The notes below the pieces were generated by a model. It was given only the letters and a program-made list of their open reading frames with translations, did no database searches and had not been told where the DNA came from. Both the position numbers and the translations under genes were made by a program. DNA of 64,000 bases from Methyloceanibacter superfactus (lineage in GTDB: Bacteria > Pseudomonadota > Alphaproteobacteria > Rhizobiales > Methyloligellaceae). This document shows, one piece after another, positions 18,354-26,505 of this stretch (position 1 is the stretch's first letter; each line of letters begins with the position of its first letter). Location: positions 40,985-104,984 of the forward strand of contig NZ_LPWF01000024.1 in assembly GCF_001723305.1 (NCBI RefSeq). Reading direction: 5' to 3'.

Positions 18354-19625
18354 CTACGACGCTTTCGGGGGGAGATAGGTTTCGAACGCGGCAAGCGTGC
18401 GCGGCAGTGCGCCGCTCATGGCGGCGATCGCCGCCTCAGCGCGCACCATCATGGCACCGCGCGCGGCATCGTCTTGCAACAGCTCGAGCGCCACCGTGGC
18501 GAGGCTGCCCGCATCGCCGACTTCCTTGCAGCCGCCGGCTTTCAGCAGCTCCGCGTAGGAATCGCGGAAGTTCTGCCAGTTGGGGCCGGTGAGCACGGCG
18601 GCGCCGAGCTTGATGGCCTCCACCGGGTTCTGGCCGCCGCGCGCCACCATCGAGCCGCCGATCACCGCGACGGGGGCCAGCGCGTAGAACAGGCCGAGCT
18701 CGCCGATCGTGTCGGCCACATAGACGTCCGTGCCCGTCTCGGGCATGCCGCCGCCCGAGCGCAACATGGCCTTGAGGCCCGAGGCGCGAAGCAGCTCGAC
18801 AATATCCGGCCCACGGTCGGGATGACGCGGCACGATGATGGTGAGGAGATCGGGCAATGTCCGCTTCATCAGCGTGTGAGCGGCGGCGATGACCTCTTCC
18901 TCGCCCGGATGCGTGCTCGCCGCGAGCCACACCGGCCGGCCAGCCAGCGCCGCGGTGAGCTGCGCCTTGTCCTCCGCGTTGACCGGCGGCGGCGGCGCAT
19001 CGGCCTTGAGATTGCCGGCGTTGCGGGAGTCCGTGACGCCGAGCTGCGCGAAGCGTTCGGCCAGGCTGTCATTCTGCGCCAGCACGAGATCGAACGCCGA
19101 GAACAGCGGTCGGCTGATGCCCGGACGCCGCCGCCACGCCTTGAACGACGACATCGACATGCGGCCGTTGATGAGGAGAAGGGGAATCTTCTCCGCCTTC
19201 GTCTCCAGCACGAGATTGGGCCAGATCTCCGACTCCACCAAGACGGCGAGTTCCGGGCGCCAATGGGCGAGGAAGCGGCGGATATAGCTCTGCCGATCAA
19301 GCGGCACGAATTGATGGATTGCCCCCTTGGGCAGCCGCTCGCGGGCGAGCCGCGCCGAAGTGACCGTCGCCGTGGTGAGGAGAAGGCGGATGTCCGGCCG
19401 CTCGCGCGCGATCGCGTCGATCACCGGCAGCGCGGCATTCACCTCGCCGACGCTCGCCGCGTGGAACCAGGCGAGGAAGCCTGACGGTCGCGGCGCGCTG
19501 GCCCGGCCGTAACGTTCGGCGTGCCGGTCGGGCTCCTCCTTGCCGCGCCGCGTGCGCCAAGCGAGGATCGCGGGAGCGACCGGTGCGGCAAGCTTCGTTG
19601 CTAGACGATAGGTCTTGAGCGACAG
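18354..19625 (-). CDS. waaA: 3-deoxy-D-manno-octulosonic acid (Kdo) transferase
   Basis: Transfers Kdo from CMP-Kdo to lipid A precursor (GT30 family). Conserved parts are HAASVGEVNAALPVI, containing the catalytic Glu, the SEIWPN segment and GGSMVARGGQNPVEA near the C-terminus. Conserved sequence starts at LKTYRLATKLAAP. The only plausible start nearby is a CTG at 19625, and the frame is open upstream into the preceding acyltransferase gene with no stop. The boundary is therefore unclear: a CTG start, a fusion, or a hidden indel. An AAGGAGG lies about 20 nt before the CTG. Confidence 0.9.
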   Translation of the reverse strand: MSLKTYRLATKLAAPVAPAILAWRTRRGKEEPDRHAERYGRASAPRPSGFLAWFHAASVGEVNAALPVIDAIARERPDIRLLLTTATVTSARLARERLPKGAIHQFVPLDRQSYIRRFLAHWRPELAVLVESEIWPNLVLETKAEKIPLLLINGRMSMSSFKAWRRRPGISRPLFSAFDLVLAQNDSLAERFAQLGVTDSRNAGNLKADAPPPPVNAEDKAQLTAALAGRPVWLAASTHPGEEEVIAAAHTLMKRTLPDLLTIIVPRHPDRGPDIVELLRASGLKAMLRSGGGMPETGTDVYVADTIGELGLFYALAPVAVIGGSMVARGGQNPVEAIKLGAAVLTGPNWQNFRDSYAELLKAGGCKEVGDAGSLATVALELLQDDAARGAMMVRAEAAIAAMSGALPRTLAAFETYLPPKAS

Positions 19626-20343
19626 GCCGGGCTTCGTCCGCGCCTCCTTGCTGAGCGGGTCGGTCGCGCCGGCGAGCGCGTAGGCCCGTGCCGTCACCTC
19701 GGCCAGCGCCCGCTCGATTGCGGCGCGTCCCGTTTCGATCTCCGCCTCGCCGAGCGCCGCCACATGCACGGGATCGCCGATGACGATGGCAAGCGTCGAG
19801 AACGGCAGGTTGATGGTGAAGGCGCTCCAGGTGGGCAGCTTGAGGAAGCGGCTTGTGGCGATGGCGAACGGCACCACGGGCCGGCCCGACTTGGCCGCCA
19901 GCGTGGCGATGCCTTCACCGGCCCGGCGCGCGGTCCCGGCGGCACGTCCGCCGTCATGGCCACGGTGCGCCCGCGTCCGAGTGCCCGGAGCGACTCGCGC
20001 ATCGCCGTGGCCCCGCCGCGGTCCTTGCGTCGCGCTCCGCGCCCGCGCCCCTGATCAGCTCCATGCCGAACCGCTTCAGCACCGCGGCGAGCATCATGGC
20101 GTCGCCGTGGCGCGAGACCATGGCCTTCACGTTGGCCGGCCGTTTGGGCTTCAAATTGGGCAAGAGCAGAAACTGGCCATGCCACAGGGCGAGCACTTGC
20201 GGATGCTGGTCGAACAGCTTGGCGTCGGTATCGGCCGGGTCCCGCTTGATCGTACTCGTGGCGTAGATGAGGCGGATATAGCTGGCGGCAATCGCGCTCA
20301 CCATGTCGATGGCGGGCTTTGACGCTAGCAGCCGTTTCAACAT
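19626..20343 (-). CDS. DUF374 lysophospholipid acyltransferase family protein (two frameshifts)
   Basis: Probable lipid A-type acyltransferase (PlsC-like DUF374 family), acting at the inner membrane. The N-terminal part from ATG 20343 contains LWHGQFLLLPNLKP and VSRHGDAMMLAAVLKRFGM, the family's HG-containing motif and following helix. The frame then breaks near 20030 and again near 19936. Reading across three frames gives DRGGATAMRESL, TADVPPGTARRAGEGI and then RPVVPFAIATSRFLKLPTW, which is the expected protein. Each break is cured by one added base. The third frame continues into waaA without a stop. Confidence 0.8.
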
Positions 20344-20358
20344 CCCCGTCAGGCGCCG

Positions 20359-22218
20359 CTATTCGCCGGCCACGGCGACGGGCGCGTCTGCATCCGGGAT
20401 GGCGTCCGCATAACCGCCGGCGATGCCGAATTGCGTGCTGTGCAGTCGCGTATAGAGCCCGCCTTTGGCGACGAGCTGATCGTGACGGCCGATCTCGACG
20501 ATGCGGCCTTGGTCGAGCACGCAGATGAAGTCGGCCTTCTTCACCGTCGACAGCCGGTGCGCGATCATCAGCACCGAGCGGCCCTGCATCAAGCCTTCCA
20601 GCGCGGCCTGCACTTTGGCTTCGGCCTCTGAATCGAGCGAGCTGGTCGGCTCGTCGAGCAACAGGATCGGTGCGTCCTTGTAGATGGCGCGGGCGATGGC
20701 GATGCGCTGACGCTCGCCGCCGGACAGAAGCCCGCCCGCCTCGCCGACGCGCGTGTCGTAGCCCTTCGGCAAACCCATGATGAAGTCGTGCGCCGCCGCC
20801 GCCTTCGCAGCGGCGATAACCTCGTCATCCACCACCGGCTTCGCCCCATAAGCGATATTGGCGCGGATGGTGTCGTCGAACAGCACCGGGTCTTGCGTCA
20901 CGAGCGCGATGGACTCGCGCAAGCTATTGAGCGTGACATGCTTGATGTCCTGGCCGTCGATCAGCACCTGGCCTTGCTCCGGATCGAAGAAGCGCAGCGC
21001 GAGATTGACCAGCGTGCTCTTGCCCGAGCCTGACGGTCCCACCAAGGCCACGGTGTTGCCCGGCGGCACGGTGAGGCTCACGCCCTTCAGCACCACATTC
21101 TCCGGATCGTAGGCGAAGGTGACGTCCTTGAATTCGATCTCGCCCTTGTCGAGTTTGAGCGGCTTGGCGTCCTCGAGCTCGACCAGCGTGATCGGGCGGT
21201 CGACCACGCCGAACACCCGGCTTGCGGCGGCGACGCCCTCTTGCAGCTGTGTTTGCAGCGTGGCGACGCTCTTCAGCGGGCTGTAGATGAGCAGCGCCGC
21301 CGTCATGAAGCCCATGAAGTGACCGAGCGTGAGATCGCCGCGCACGCCTTGCGTGCCGGCGAAATAGATGGCGAGCGCAAAGCCGAAGCCGACCAGAAGC
21401 TCCATCGACGGGCTCGACAGCGCCCGGGCGCGCGTGCCGCGCATGGTGAACTCCAGCGCCCGGTTGATGGCCGAGGCCGCGCGCGCCTCCTCCTGGCCTT
21501 CCTGGCGATAGGCCCGCACCACGCGCATGCCGCGCAAGGTCTGGGTGATCAGCGCCGACAGGTCGCCGGTCTCTTGCAGCGACTTCGACGTCGACTTCCG
21601 CATCTTGCGGCGCTGGCGCGACAGCATGATGATCGCGAGCGGCAGGAAGATGAGGATGAGCACCGAGAAGCGCGCGTCCATGTAGAACATCGAGCCGACA
21701 AGGATGATCACTTTCAGAAAATTCTCGCCGAGCGTGACCATCGAGCGGCTCGCGGTGGCGCGGATCAGATTGGCGTCGTTGAGGAAGCTCGACAGGATCC
21801 GCCCCGAATGCACGGTCTGGATCCAGCTGAGATCGGCCCGCGCCAGCTTGGCGAACATCTGGATGCGCAGATCGGCGATGAAGCGGTGGCCGAGATAGGC
21901 GACGGTGGTATCGGCCACATATTCAGAGATCGCCTTGAGCACCGTGACGACGACGATGGCTACGGCGATCCAGAGCACCATCTCTTCTTGCTTGGCGACG
22001 AAGACGTCATCCGCCGTGCGCTGGATGAGGAAAGGAATGGCGCCCGTGGTCGCCGCGGTCAGCAGCATGGCCGTGACGGCGATGCTGAGCAGGCCCAACC
22101 GGGGGCGCAGATGCTCCTTCCAGATGCGCTTGACGATATCCGCCGTGGAATAGTTGGCGTTCAGCTCGTCGGCACCTCTGGAGATCGCGTTTGCGTCTCT
22201 GAACAGCTGATCTTTCAA
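20359..22218 (-). CDS. ABC transporter, MsbA-like lipid exporter (fused TMD-NBD)
   Basis: 619-residue half-transporter. The N-terminal part has six membrane helices (about residues 40-320). The nucleotide-binding domain follows: Walker A GPSGSGKST near 394-402, signature LSGGERQ near 497, Walker B ILLLDEP near 518, and a switch His in MIAHRLSTV. The position between DUF4170 and the DUF374 acyltransferase/waaA/lpxK genes suggests it flips lipid A or another lipid. The name msbA is inferred from context, since related exporters look alike by sequence. 15 nt separate it from the next gene. Confidence 0.88.
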   Translation of the reverse strand: MKDQLFRDANAISRGADELNANYSTADIVKRIWKEHLRPRLGLLSIAVTAMLLTAATTGAIPFLIQRTADDVFVAKQEEMVLWIAVAIVVVTVLKAISEYVADTTVAYLGHRFIADLRIQMFAKLARADLSWIQTVHSGRILSSFLNDANLIRATASRSMVTLGENFLKVIILVGSMFYMDARFSVLILIFLPLAIIMLSRQRRKMRKSTSKSLQETGDLSALITQTLRGMRVVRAYRQEGQEEARAASAINRALEFTMRGTRARALSSPSMELLVGFGFALAIYFAGTQGVRGDLTLGHFMGFMTAALLIYSPLKSVATLQTQLQEGVAAASRVFGVVDRPITLVELEDAKPLKLDKGEIEFKDVTFAYDPENVVLKGVSLTVPPGNTVALVGPSGSGKSTLVNLALRFFDPEQGQVLIDGQDIKHVTLNSLRESIALVTQDPVLFDDTIRANIAYGAKPVVDDEVIAAAKAAAAHDFIMGLPKGYDTRVGEAGGLLSGGERQRIAIARAIYKDAPILLLDEPTSSLDSEAEAKVQAALEGLMQGRSVLMIAHRLSTVKKADFICVLDQGRIVEIGRHDQLVAKGGLYTRLHSTQFGIAGGYADAIPDADAPVAVAGE

Positions 22219-22336
22219 GCGTTTCCCCGATTCATGAGCCGCCCCGGCAGGTGGTGCCGCTCGCGCCGCCCCCTTCTAGCACGGGGCTCCGGCCCCCTTT
22301 AAGGCGAAAAACCTTGGAAGCGTAAAGCGCCCGACC

Positions 22337-22600
22337 CTAACCTTCGGCCCCGGTGGGGTGCTCGGGATCGAGCAGGCGGTGCAGATGGACGATGAAATAG
22401 CGCATATGCGCGTCATCGACCGTACGCTGGGCCGCGTCCTTCCAGGCATCGTAAGCGAGCGCGTAATTGGGATAGATGCCGATAATGTCGAGTTTCTTGA
22501 GGTCTTGGAACTCGACCTTGTCCAACTTCGTCAGCTCGCCTCCGAAGACGAGATGGAGCAGTTGCTGCCCGCCCGTCGTGGTTTTGCCTTTAGCAGCCAT
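22337..22600 (-). CDS. DUF4170 family protein
   Basis: 87-residue soluble protein with the family sequence LHLVFGGEL, IIGIYPNYALAYDAWK and MRYFIVHLHRLLDP. Found in Alphaproteobacteria next to lipid A genes and the cysQ/suhB-like phosphatase, as here. Function unknown. It lies 56 nt after the phosphatase stop, in the same direction. Confidence 0.85.
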   Translation of the reverse strand: MAAKGKTTTGGQQLLHLVFGGELTKLDKVEFQDLKKLDIIGIYPNYALAYDAWKDAAQRTVDDAHMRYFIVHLHRLLDPEHPTGAEG

Positions 22601-22656
22601 GCTTCCGCAGCCCCTCCCTAATGCCGGTGATCGCCGGCACCTTGCCCAAATGTGCC

Positions 22657-23481
22657 CTAAAGGTCTATGCGGCCTGTGCGCTCGATCAGCAGGGGATGCA
22701 GGGCCTTGCCGCTCGCCACCAAGCTCGGAAACTTGGGGTTTTCGCGGTTATAGGCGTGGGGATTGCCGCGATGGTCGGTGGTGATGCCGCCGGCCTCGTC
22801 CATGATCACCGCCGAGGCGGCGAGATCCCACTCGGCCTTGGCCGTCAGCGAGATGGTGGCATCGCCTTCGCCGCAGGCGACCAGCGCCAGCCGGTAGGCG
22901 ACCGAATTCACCCAGCGCGCCGTCACCTCGGGCCAGGGCTCCTGCCAGATCTTCTTTTTGAACAGGCCGCCACTTGCGATCATCTTGGCGCCGTCGAGCG
23001 TCGGCTTGTTGCTGGCGTGAATGGGCGTGTCGTTGAGGAAGGCGCCATGGCCCCGCATGGCGTGAAAGAACTCGTTCGACGCGGGGTTGTACACCACGCC
23101 GAGTACCGGCACGCCGTCCTCGACCAGCGCTGCCGAGACCGTCCATTCCGGGATGTGGCGCAGGAAAGCGCCGGTACCGTCGATGGGGTCGATCATCCAC
23201 ACGCGCGAGTGTTTAAGCCGCTCGCGGTCGTCGGGGCTCTCCTCCGACAGCCAGCCATAGTCCTTGCGGCGAGTCATGAGGTCGAGCTTGAGCGCGGCGT
23301 CGACGGCGAGGTCGGCCTCGCTCACCTCGGAGCCGTCAGGTTTCGTCTGAACCTGAACCTCCTGCTTGAAATAGCTATGCGCCAGGGCGCCGGCCTCGCG
23401 CACCGCCTCCTTAAGAAGCGCGTAATCTTCTTCCAGCGGAACCGGGGCGGGCGATATTTTCTTGGGTGTCACTGCGGTCAT
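22657..23481 (-). CDS. cysQ: 3'(2'),5'-bisphosphate nucleotidase / inositol monophosphatase family protein
   Basis: 274-residue Mg-dependent phosphatase. It has the IMPase signature WMIDPIDGTGAF (metal-binding Asp and Thr) and the C-terminal WDLAASAVIMDEAGG. It probably dephosphorylates PAP/PAPS; inositol phosphate is an alternative substrate, and the two activities cannot be separated by sequence here. It heads the minus-strand block leading to DUF4170, the ABC exporter, DUF374, waaA and lpxK. A probable small RNA is encoded divergently just upstream. Confidence 0.88.
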   Translation of the reverse strand: MTAVTPKKISPAPVPLEEDYALLKEAVREAGALAHSYFKQEVQVQTKPDGSEVSEADLAVDAALKLDLMTRRKDYGWLSEESPDDRERLKHSRVWMIDPIDGTGAFLRHIPEWTVSAALVEDGVPVLGVVYNPASNEFFHAMRGHGAFLNDTPIHASNKPTLDGAKMIASGGLFKKKIWQEPWPEVTARWVNSVAYRLALVACGEGDATISLTAKAEWDLAASAVIMDEAGGITTDHRGNPHAYNRENPKFPSLVASGKALHPLLIERTGRIDL

Positions 23482-23554
23482 GGGGCGAAGGGAAGACTCT
23501 CTAAACTATGTGGGAAGCTACCGGTCATTAACGACGTCCATTAAGCGTCCGGGA

Positions 23555-23670
23555 AAACTTCCGTGGCAAGATCGTGGCAATAAAGGCTACCTCAAGGCAG
23601 CCAACAAGGAAGCTAACAGCAAGGCGTCACCAAGGGCCTCGGAGCATCGCTCCGGGGCCCTCTTGCTTTT
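23555..23670 (+). ncRNA. Candidate small RNA (possibly the suhB/mmgR family)
   Basis: The gene-free stretch between the cysQ start (23481) and the ubiA stop (23711) ends on the plus strand in a strong hairpin followed by a T-rich run. No plus-strand protein gene precedes it. Upstream sequence is rich in GGC/GCC-flanked AA runs (GGCAATAAAGGCTACC, GCCAACAAGGAAGC) typical of single-stranded sRNA segments. The Rfam suhB RNA (mmgR) of Rhizobiales is named for its location beside suhB-like genes, which fits this place. The 5' end is a guess and no clear promoter was found. Confidence 0.5.
23634..23670 (+). terminator. Rho-independent terminator of the candidate sRNA
   Basis: Stem GGGCCTCGGAG (23634-23644), loop CATCG, stem CTCCGGGGCCC (23650-23660): 11 pairs with one G-T wobble. 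TCTTGCTTTT follows. The T-rich side is on the plus strand, so it does not serve the minus-strand ubiA gene. Confidence 0.8.
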
Positions 23671-23710
23671 GCGAGGCCCCGCGCTTTTTCAACTCCTGTG
23701 AATCGACCTT

Positions 23711-24664
23711 CTAGGCTAATGATGCAAGCGTCATGTCGGCCGCGGCTGCGACAAAAACGATCACCCCGAAATCGCGGTTCGAGCGGAAGCGCGTCAGACA
23801 ATTGTCCGCATCGTCGATATCGAGCGTCGCCACTTGCCAGCCGAGCTGCGCGACCGCGAAGCTCATGCCGATGACGAACACGATGCCGGCCCCCGCGAGC
23901 AGGCCTGAGCCGACCATGGCGAGCCACGCCACGCCGTAGAAAATTGTCAGCCAAGCTTTGGTCGATGCGCCGAATCTGAGTGCCGTCGACTTCATGCCGA
24001 TGAGCTCGTCGTCCTCGCGGTCCTGATGCGCGTAGATGGTGTCGTAGCCGATGGTCCAGGCCACGGCGCCGGCATAGAGCAGGGCAGGGGCGGCGCCGAG
24101 GCTGCCGAGCACCGCCGCCCAGCCCACCAGCGCCCCCCAATTTGACGCGAGCCCCAGAACCGCCTGAGGCCAATAGCTGATGCGTTTGACGAAGGGGTAG
24201 AGCCCCACGATGGGGATCACGCCAAGCCCGAGCAGCACGGAGAAGCTGTTGAGGCTGAGCAGCACGGCCGAGCCCGACGCGCACAGCGCCAGCATGAAGA
24301 CGACGGCCGCCGCGGTCGTCACTTGTCCGCTCGGCAGCGGCCGCGATCGCGTGCGCATCACTTGGGCGTCGATATCCCGGTCGACGATGTCATTATAGAT
24401 GCAGCCCGCCGCGCGCATGGCGATGGCGCCGATGGCGAAGAGCAGCAGCAGATAGGGATCGGGGTAGGGGGCGCCGGTGCTCAAGCCCCCGAAGGCCACG
24501 CCCCAGAAGCACGGCAGCCCCAGCAGAAAGAAGCCGACCGGCCGGTCGGCGCGGGCCAGCCGCAGATAGGGCAGGAGCGGCGCCGGCGCGAACCGGTCGA
24601 CCCAGTTCTTTGCGCTTGCGTCGGCGATGCTTGCCGCTTTGTCTTCGGATGCGGGACGTGGCAT
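23711..24664 (-). CDS. ubiA: 4-hydroxybenzoate polyprenyltransferase UbiA
   Basis: Attaches the polyprenyl tail to 4-hydroxybenzoate in ubiquinone synthesis. The 317-residue membrane protein has both Asp-rich prenyl-diphosphate-binding motifs, NDIVDRDID and DREDD (in YAHQDREDDELIG), among eight or more hydrophobic helices. Divergent from rsmE across 59 bp. Ubiquinol made by this pathway would feed the cyo quinol oxidase encoded nearby. Confidence 0.94.
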   Translation of the reverse strand: MPRPASEDKAASIADASAKNWVDRFAPAPLLPYLRLARADRPVGFFLLGLPCFWGVAFGGLSTGAPYPDPYLLLLFAIGAIAMRAAGCIYNDIVDRDIDAQVMRTRSRPLPSGQVTTAAAVVFMLALCASGSAVLLSLNSFSVLLGLGVIPIVGLYPFVKRISYWPQAVLGLASNWGALVGWAAVLGSLGAAPALLYAGAVAWTIGYDTIYAHQDREDDELIGMKSTALRFGASTKAWLTIFYGVAWLAMVGSGLLAGAGIVFVIGMSFAVAQLGWQVATLDIDDADNCLTRFRSNRDFGVIVFVAAAADMTLASLA

Positions 24665-24723
24665 GTCTCGTTTCGCTTCGCCGTGTCGGTTTCGCTTTGT
24701 CAGCTTTTGCCGGACCCTAGTCC

Positions 24724-25455
24724 ATGGCCTCTAAACTTCAGCGGCTCTTCGTCAAGTCTCCGATGGGTACCGGGGCTGAGATCGCCCTGCTGCCCGAGCA
24801 GGCGCACTATCTCGGAAACGTGCTGCGATTAAAGCCGGGCGATCATGTCCTCGTGTTCAACGGCGCGGACGGCGAATGGTGCGCGCGCCTCACGGCCATC
24901 GGCAAGAAGAAGGCGCAAATCGCGGTCGAGCATCAGACGCGGCCGCAAGGGCAAGGTCCCGATCTGCATTATCTCTTCGCCCCCATCAAGCGCGCCCGCC
25001 TCGACTATATGGCACAGAAGGCGACCGAGATGGGCGTCAGCCGGCTCCAGCCGGCGATCACCCGCCGCACGGTGGCCGAACGGGTCAACACCGACCGGCT
25101 CAAGGCCAACGCTATCGAGGCGGCGGAGCAATGCGGGATCTTGCGCGTGCCCGAGGTGTGCCCGCCGGAGAAATTGTCGAAGCTGCTCGATCACTGGGAC
25201 GAGAGCCGCCTGCTGATCTTCGCCGACGAGGCCGCGGCCGCCGCGTCACCCATCGAGGCCTTGTCGGCGCAAACCGCCCGCCCGCTCGCCGTGTTGATCG
25301 GCCCCGAGGGCGGCTTCGACACGGAAGAGCGCAACGCGCTGATGCGACAGCCTTTCGTGCTGCCCATCTCGCTCGGTCCGCGCGTGATGCGCGCCGATAC
25401 CGCGAGCGTCGCCTGTCTCGCCCTTGTCAACGCCGTGCTCGGCGATTGGCGCTGA
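24724..25455 (+). CDS. rsmE: 16S rRNA (uracil(1498)-N(3))-methyltransferase RsmE
   Basis: SPOUT-class methyltransferase that modifies U1498 of 16S rRNA. The 243-residue protein has the N-terminal PUA-like part (GDHVLVFNGADGEW), the YMAQKATEMGVSRLQPA segment, and the C-terminal knot with IGPEGGFDTEE and LGPRVMRADTA. Length is normal. In many Hyphomicrobiales ubiA, rsmE and gshA are neighbours. Here a quinol oxidase set lies between rsmE and gshA. Confidence 0.95.
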   Translation: MASKLQRLFVKSPMGTGAEIALLPEQAHYLGNVLRLKPGDHVLVFNGADGEWCARLTAIGKKKAQIAVEHQTRPQGQGPDLHYLFAPIKRARLDYMAQKATEMGVSRLQPAITRRTVAERVNTDRLKANAIEAAEQCGILRVPEVCPPEKLSKLLDHWDESRLLIFADEAAAAASPIEALSAQTARPLAVLIGPEGGFDTEERNALMRQPFVLPISLGPRVMRADTASVACLALVNAVLGDWR

Positions 25456-25560
25456 CAATCGCCTGAAACAAGCTTGACGCATTTTTCACGATGAAGCGGC
25501 GTTCCTGGCTTTGAGGGTCGCCGAATCGGGCGGAAACGGCTAGCCTTTGCGGCGAATCGG

Positions 25561-26499
25561 ATGTCCGACTGCCCCATCGAACCGCAAGGCGTGATCGTGA
25601 GACAAGCTCTTGCCTATCGATTGCAGATAATCCTGGCTTTTGGCTTGGCGCTGCTTTGCAGCGGCTGCGGTGCGCTCACGAGCCCCGATCTCGATCCCAA
25701 CGGTCCGATCACGCTGGCCGAACGGCAACTGCTGTTCGACGGCGTCTCGATCATGATGATCGTGATCCTGCCGGTCTTCGTCATGGCCGCGCTGTTCTGC
25801 TGGCGCTATCGCGGCACCAACCGCAGCGCCCGCTACACGCCCAACCTCGCCTATTACTGGCCCATCGAGATTCTCGTCTGGGGCGCGCCGGCGGCGATCA
25901 TCATCTGGCTCGGGTTTCATCTGGTGCCCGGCACGCATCGCCTCGATCCGTACGACCCGATCGATACCGGCGTCACGCCACTGAAGGTCGAGGCGGTGGC
26001 GCAGGACTGGAAGTGGCTCTTCATCTATCCCGAGCAGAACATCGCCGTGGTCAACGAGCTGGTATTCCCCGCCGGCCAGCCACTCGCCATCAGAATCACT
26101 TCCGACACGGTGATGAACTCGTTGATCATCCCGGCGCTCGGCGGGCAAATCTACGCCATGGCCGGCATGCAGACGCGATTGCATCTCCTCGCCGACGAGC
26201 CCGCGGAGATGTGGGGCCGCAACGTCCAATATAGCGGCAGCGGTTTCGCCGATCAGCAGTTCCGGGCCGTCGCCACCACCAAGGATGACTTCGACGCCTG
26301 GGTGGCGAAGGCCAAGAGCGCGTCGGCCACGCTCGATGCCAGCACCTACGAGACGCTGGCCCAACCGAGCCAGAAGGTGCCCGTGACCTATTACTCCGGC
26401 GTCGAGCCCGACCTGTTCGACCGGATCATCGCCAAATGGCGCCATGGCGACATCGTCGATCCCGCCCCGGCCATTCCGGCGGCGGCAACAGTGGAATGA
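25561..26499 (+). CDS. cyoA: Cytochrome bo3-type ubiquinol oxidase subunit II
   Basis: 312-residue lipoprotein-like subunit II. A signal segment ends at a lipobox-like LCSGC (Cys36), and two membrane helices follow (about 62-82 and 103-121). The periplasmic cupredoxin domain lacks the CuA ligands: where coxB has CSELC and His, this has YSGSGFADQQF. It is therefore a quinol oxidase subunit. The start is ATG 25561; a GTG at 25591 would shorten the signal. 6 nt separate it from cyoB. Confidence 0.93.
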   Translation: MSDCPIEPQGVIVRQALAYRLQIILAFGLALLCSGCGALTSPDLDPNGPITLAERQLLFDGVSIMMIVILPVFVMAALFCWRYRGTNRSARYTPNLAYYWPIEILVWGAPAAIIIWLGFHLVPGTHRLDPYDPIDTGVTPLKVEAVAQDWKWLFIYPEQNIAVVNELVFPAGQPLAIRITSDTVMNSLIIPALGGQIYAMAGMQTRLHLLADEPAEMWGRNVQYSGSGFADQQFRAVATTKDDFDAWVAKAKSASATLDASTYETLAQPSQKVPVTYYSGVEPDLFDRIIAKWRHGDIVDPAPAIPAAATVE

Positions 26500-26505
26500 G
26501 GGATC

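Noticed and set aside
22284..22310. GGGGC-TCCG-GCCCC hairpin between msbA and DUF4170 as a terminator
   Set aside because: Short stem with T bases only on the plus strand, where no gene precedes it; the minus-strand genes around it appear to be one operon.
25474..25502. TTGACG near 25474 as a cyo promoter
   Set aside because: No acceptable -10 element at 16-19 nt; kept out of the feature list.
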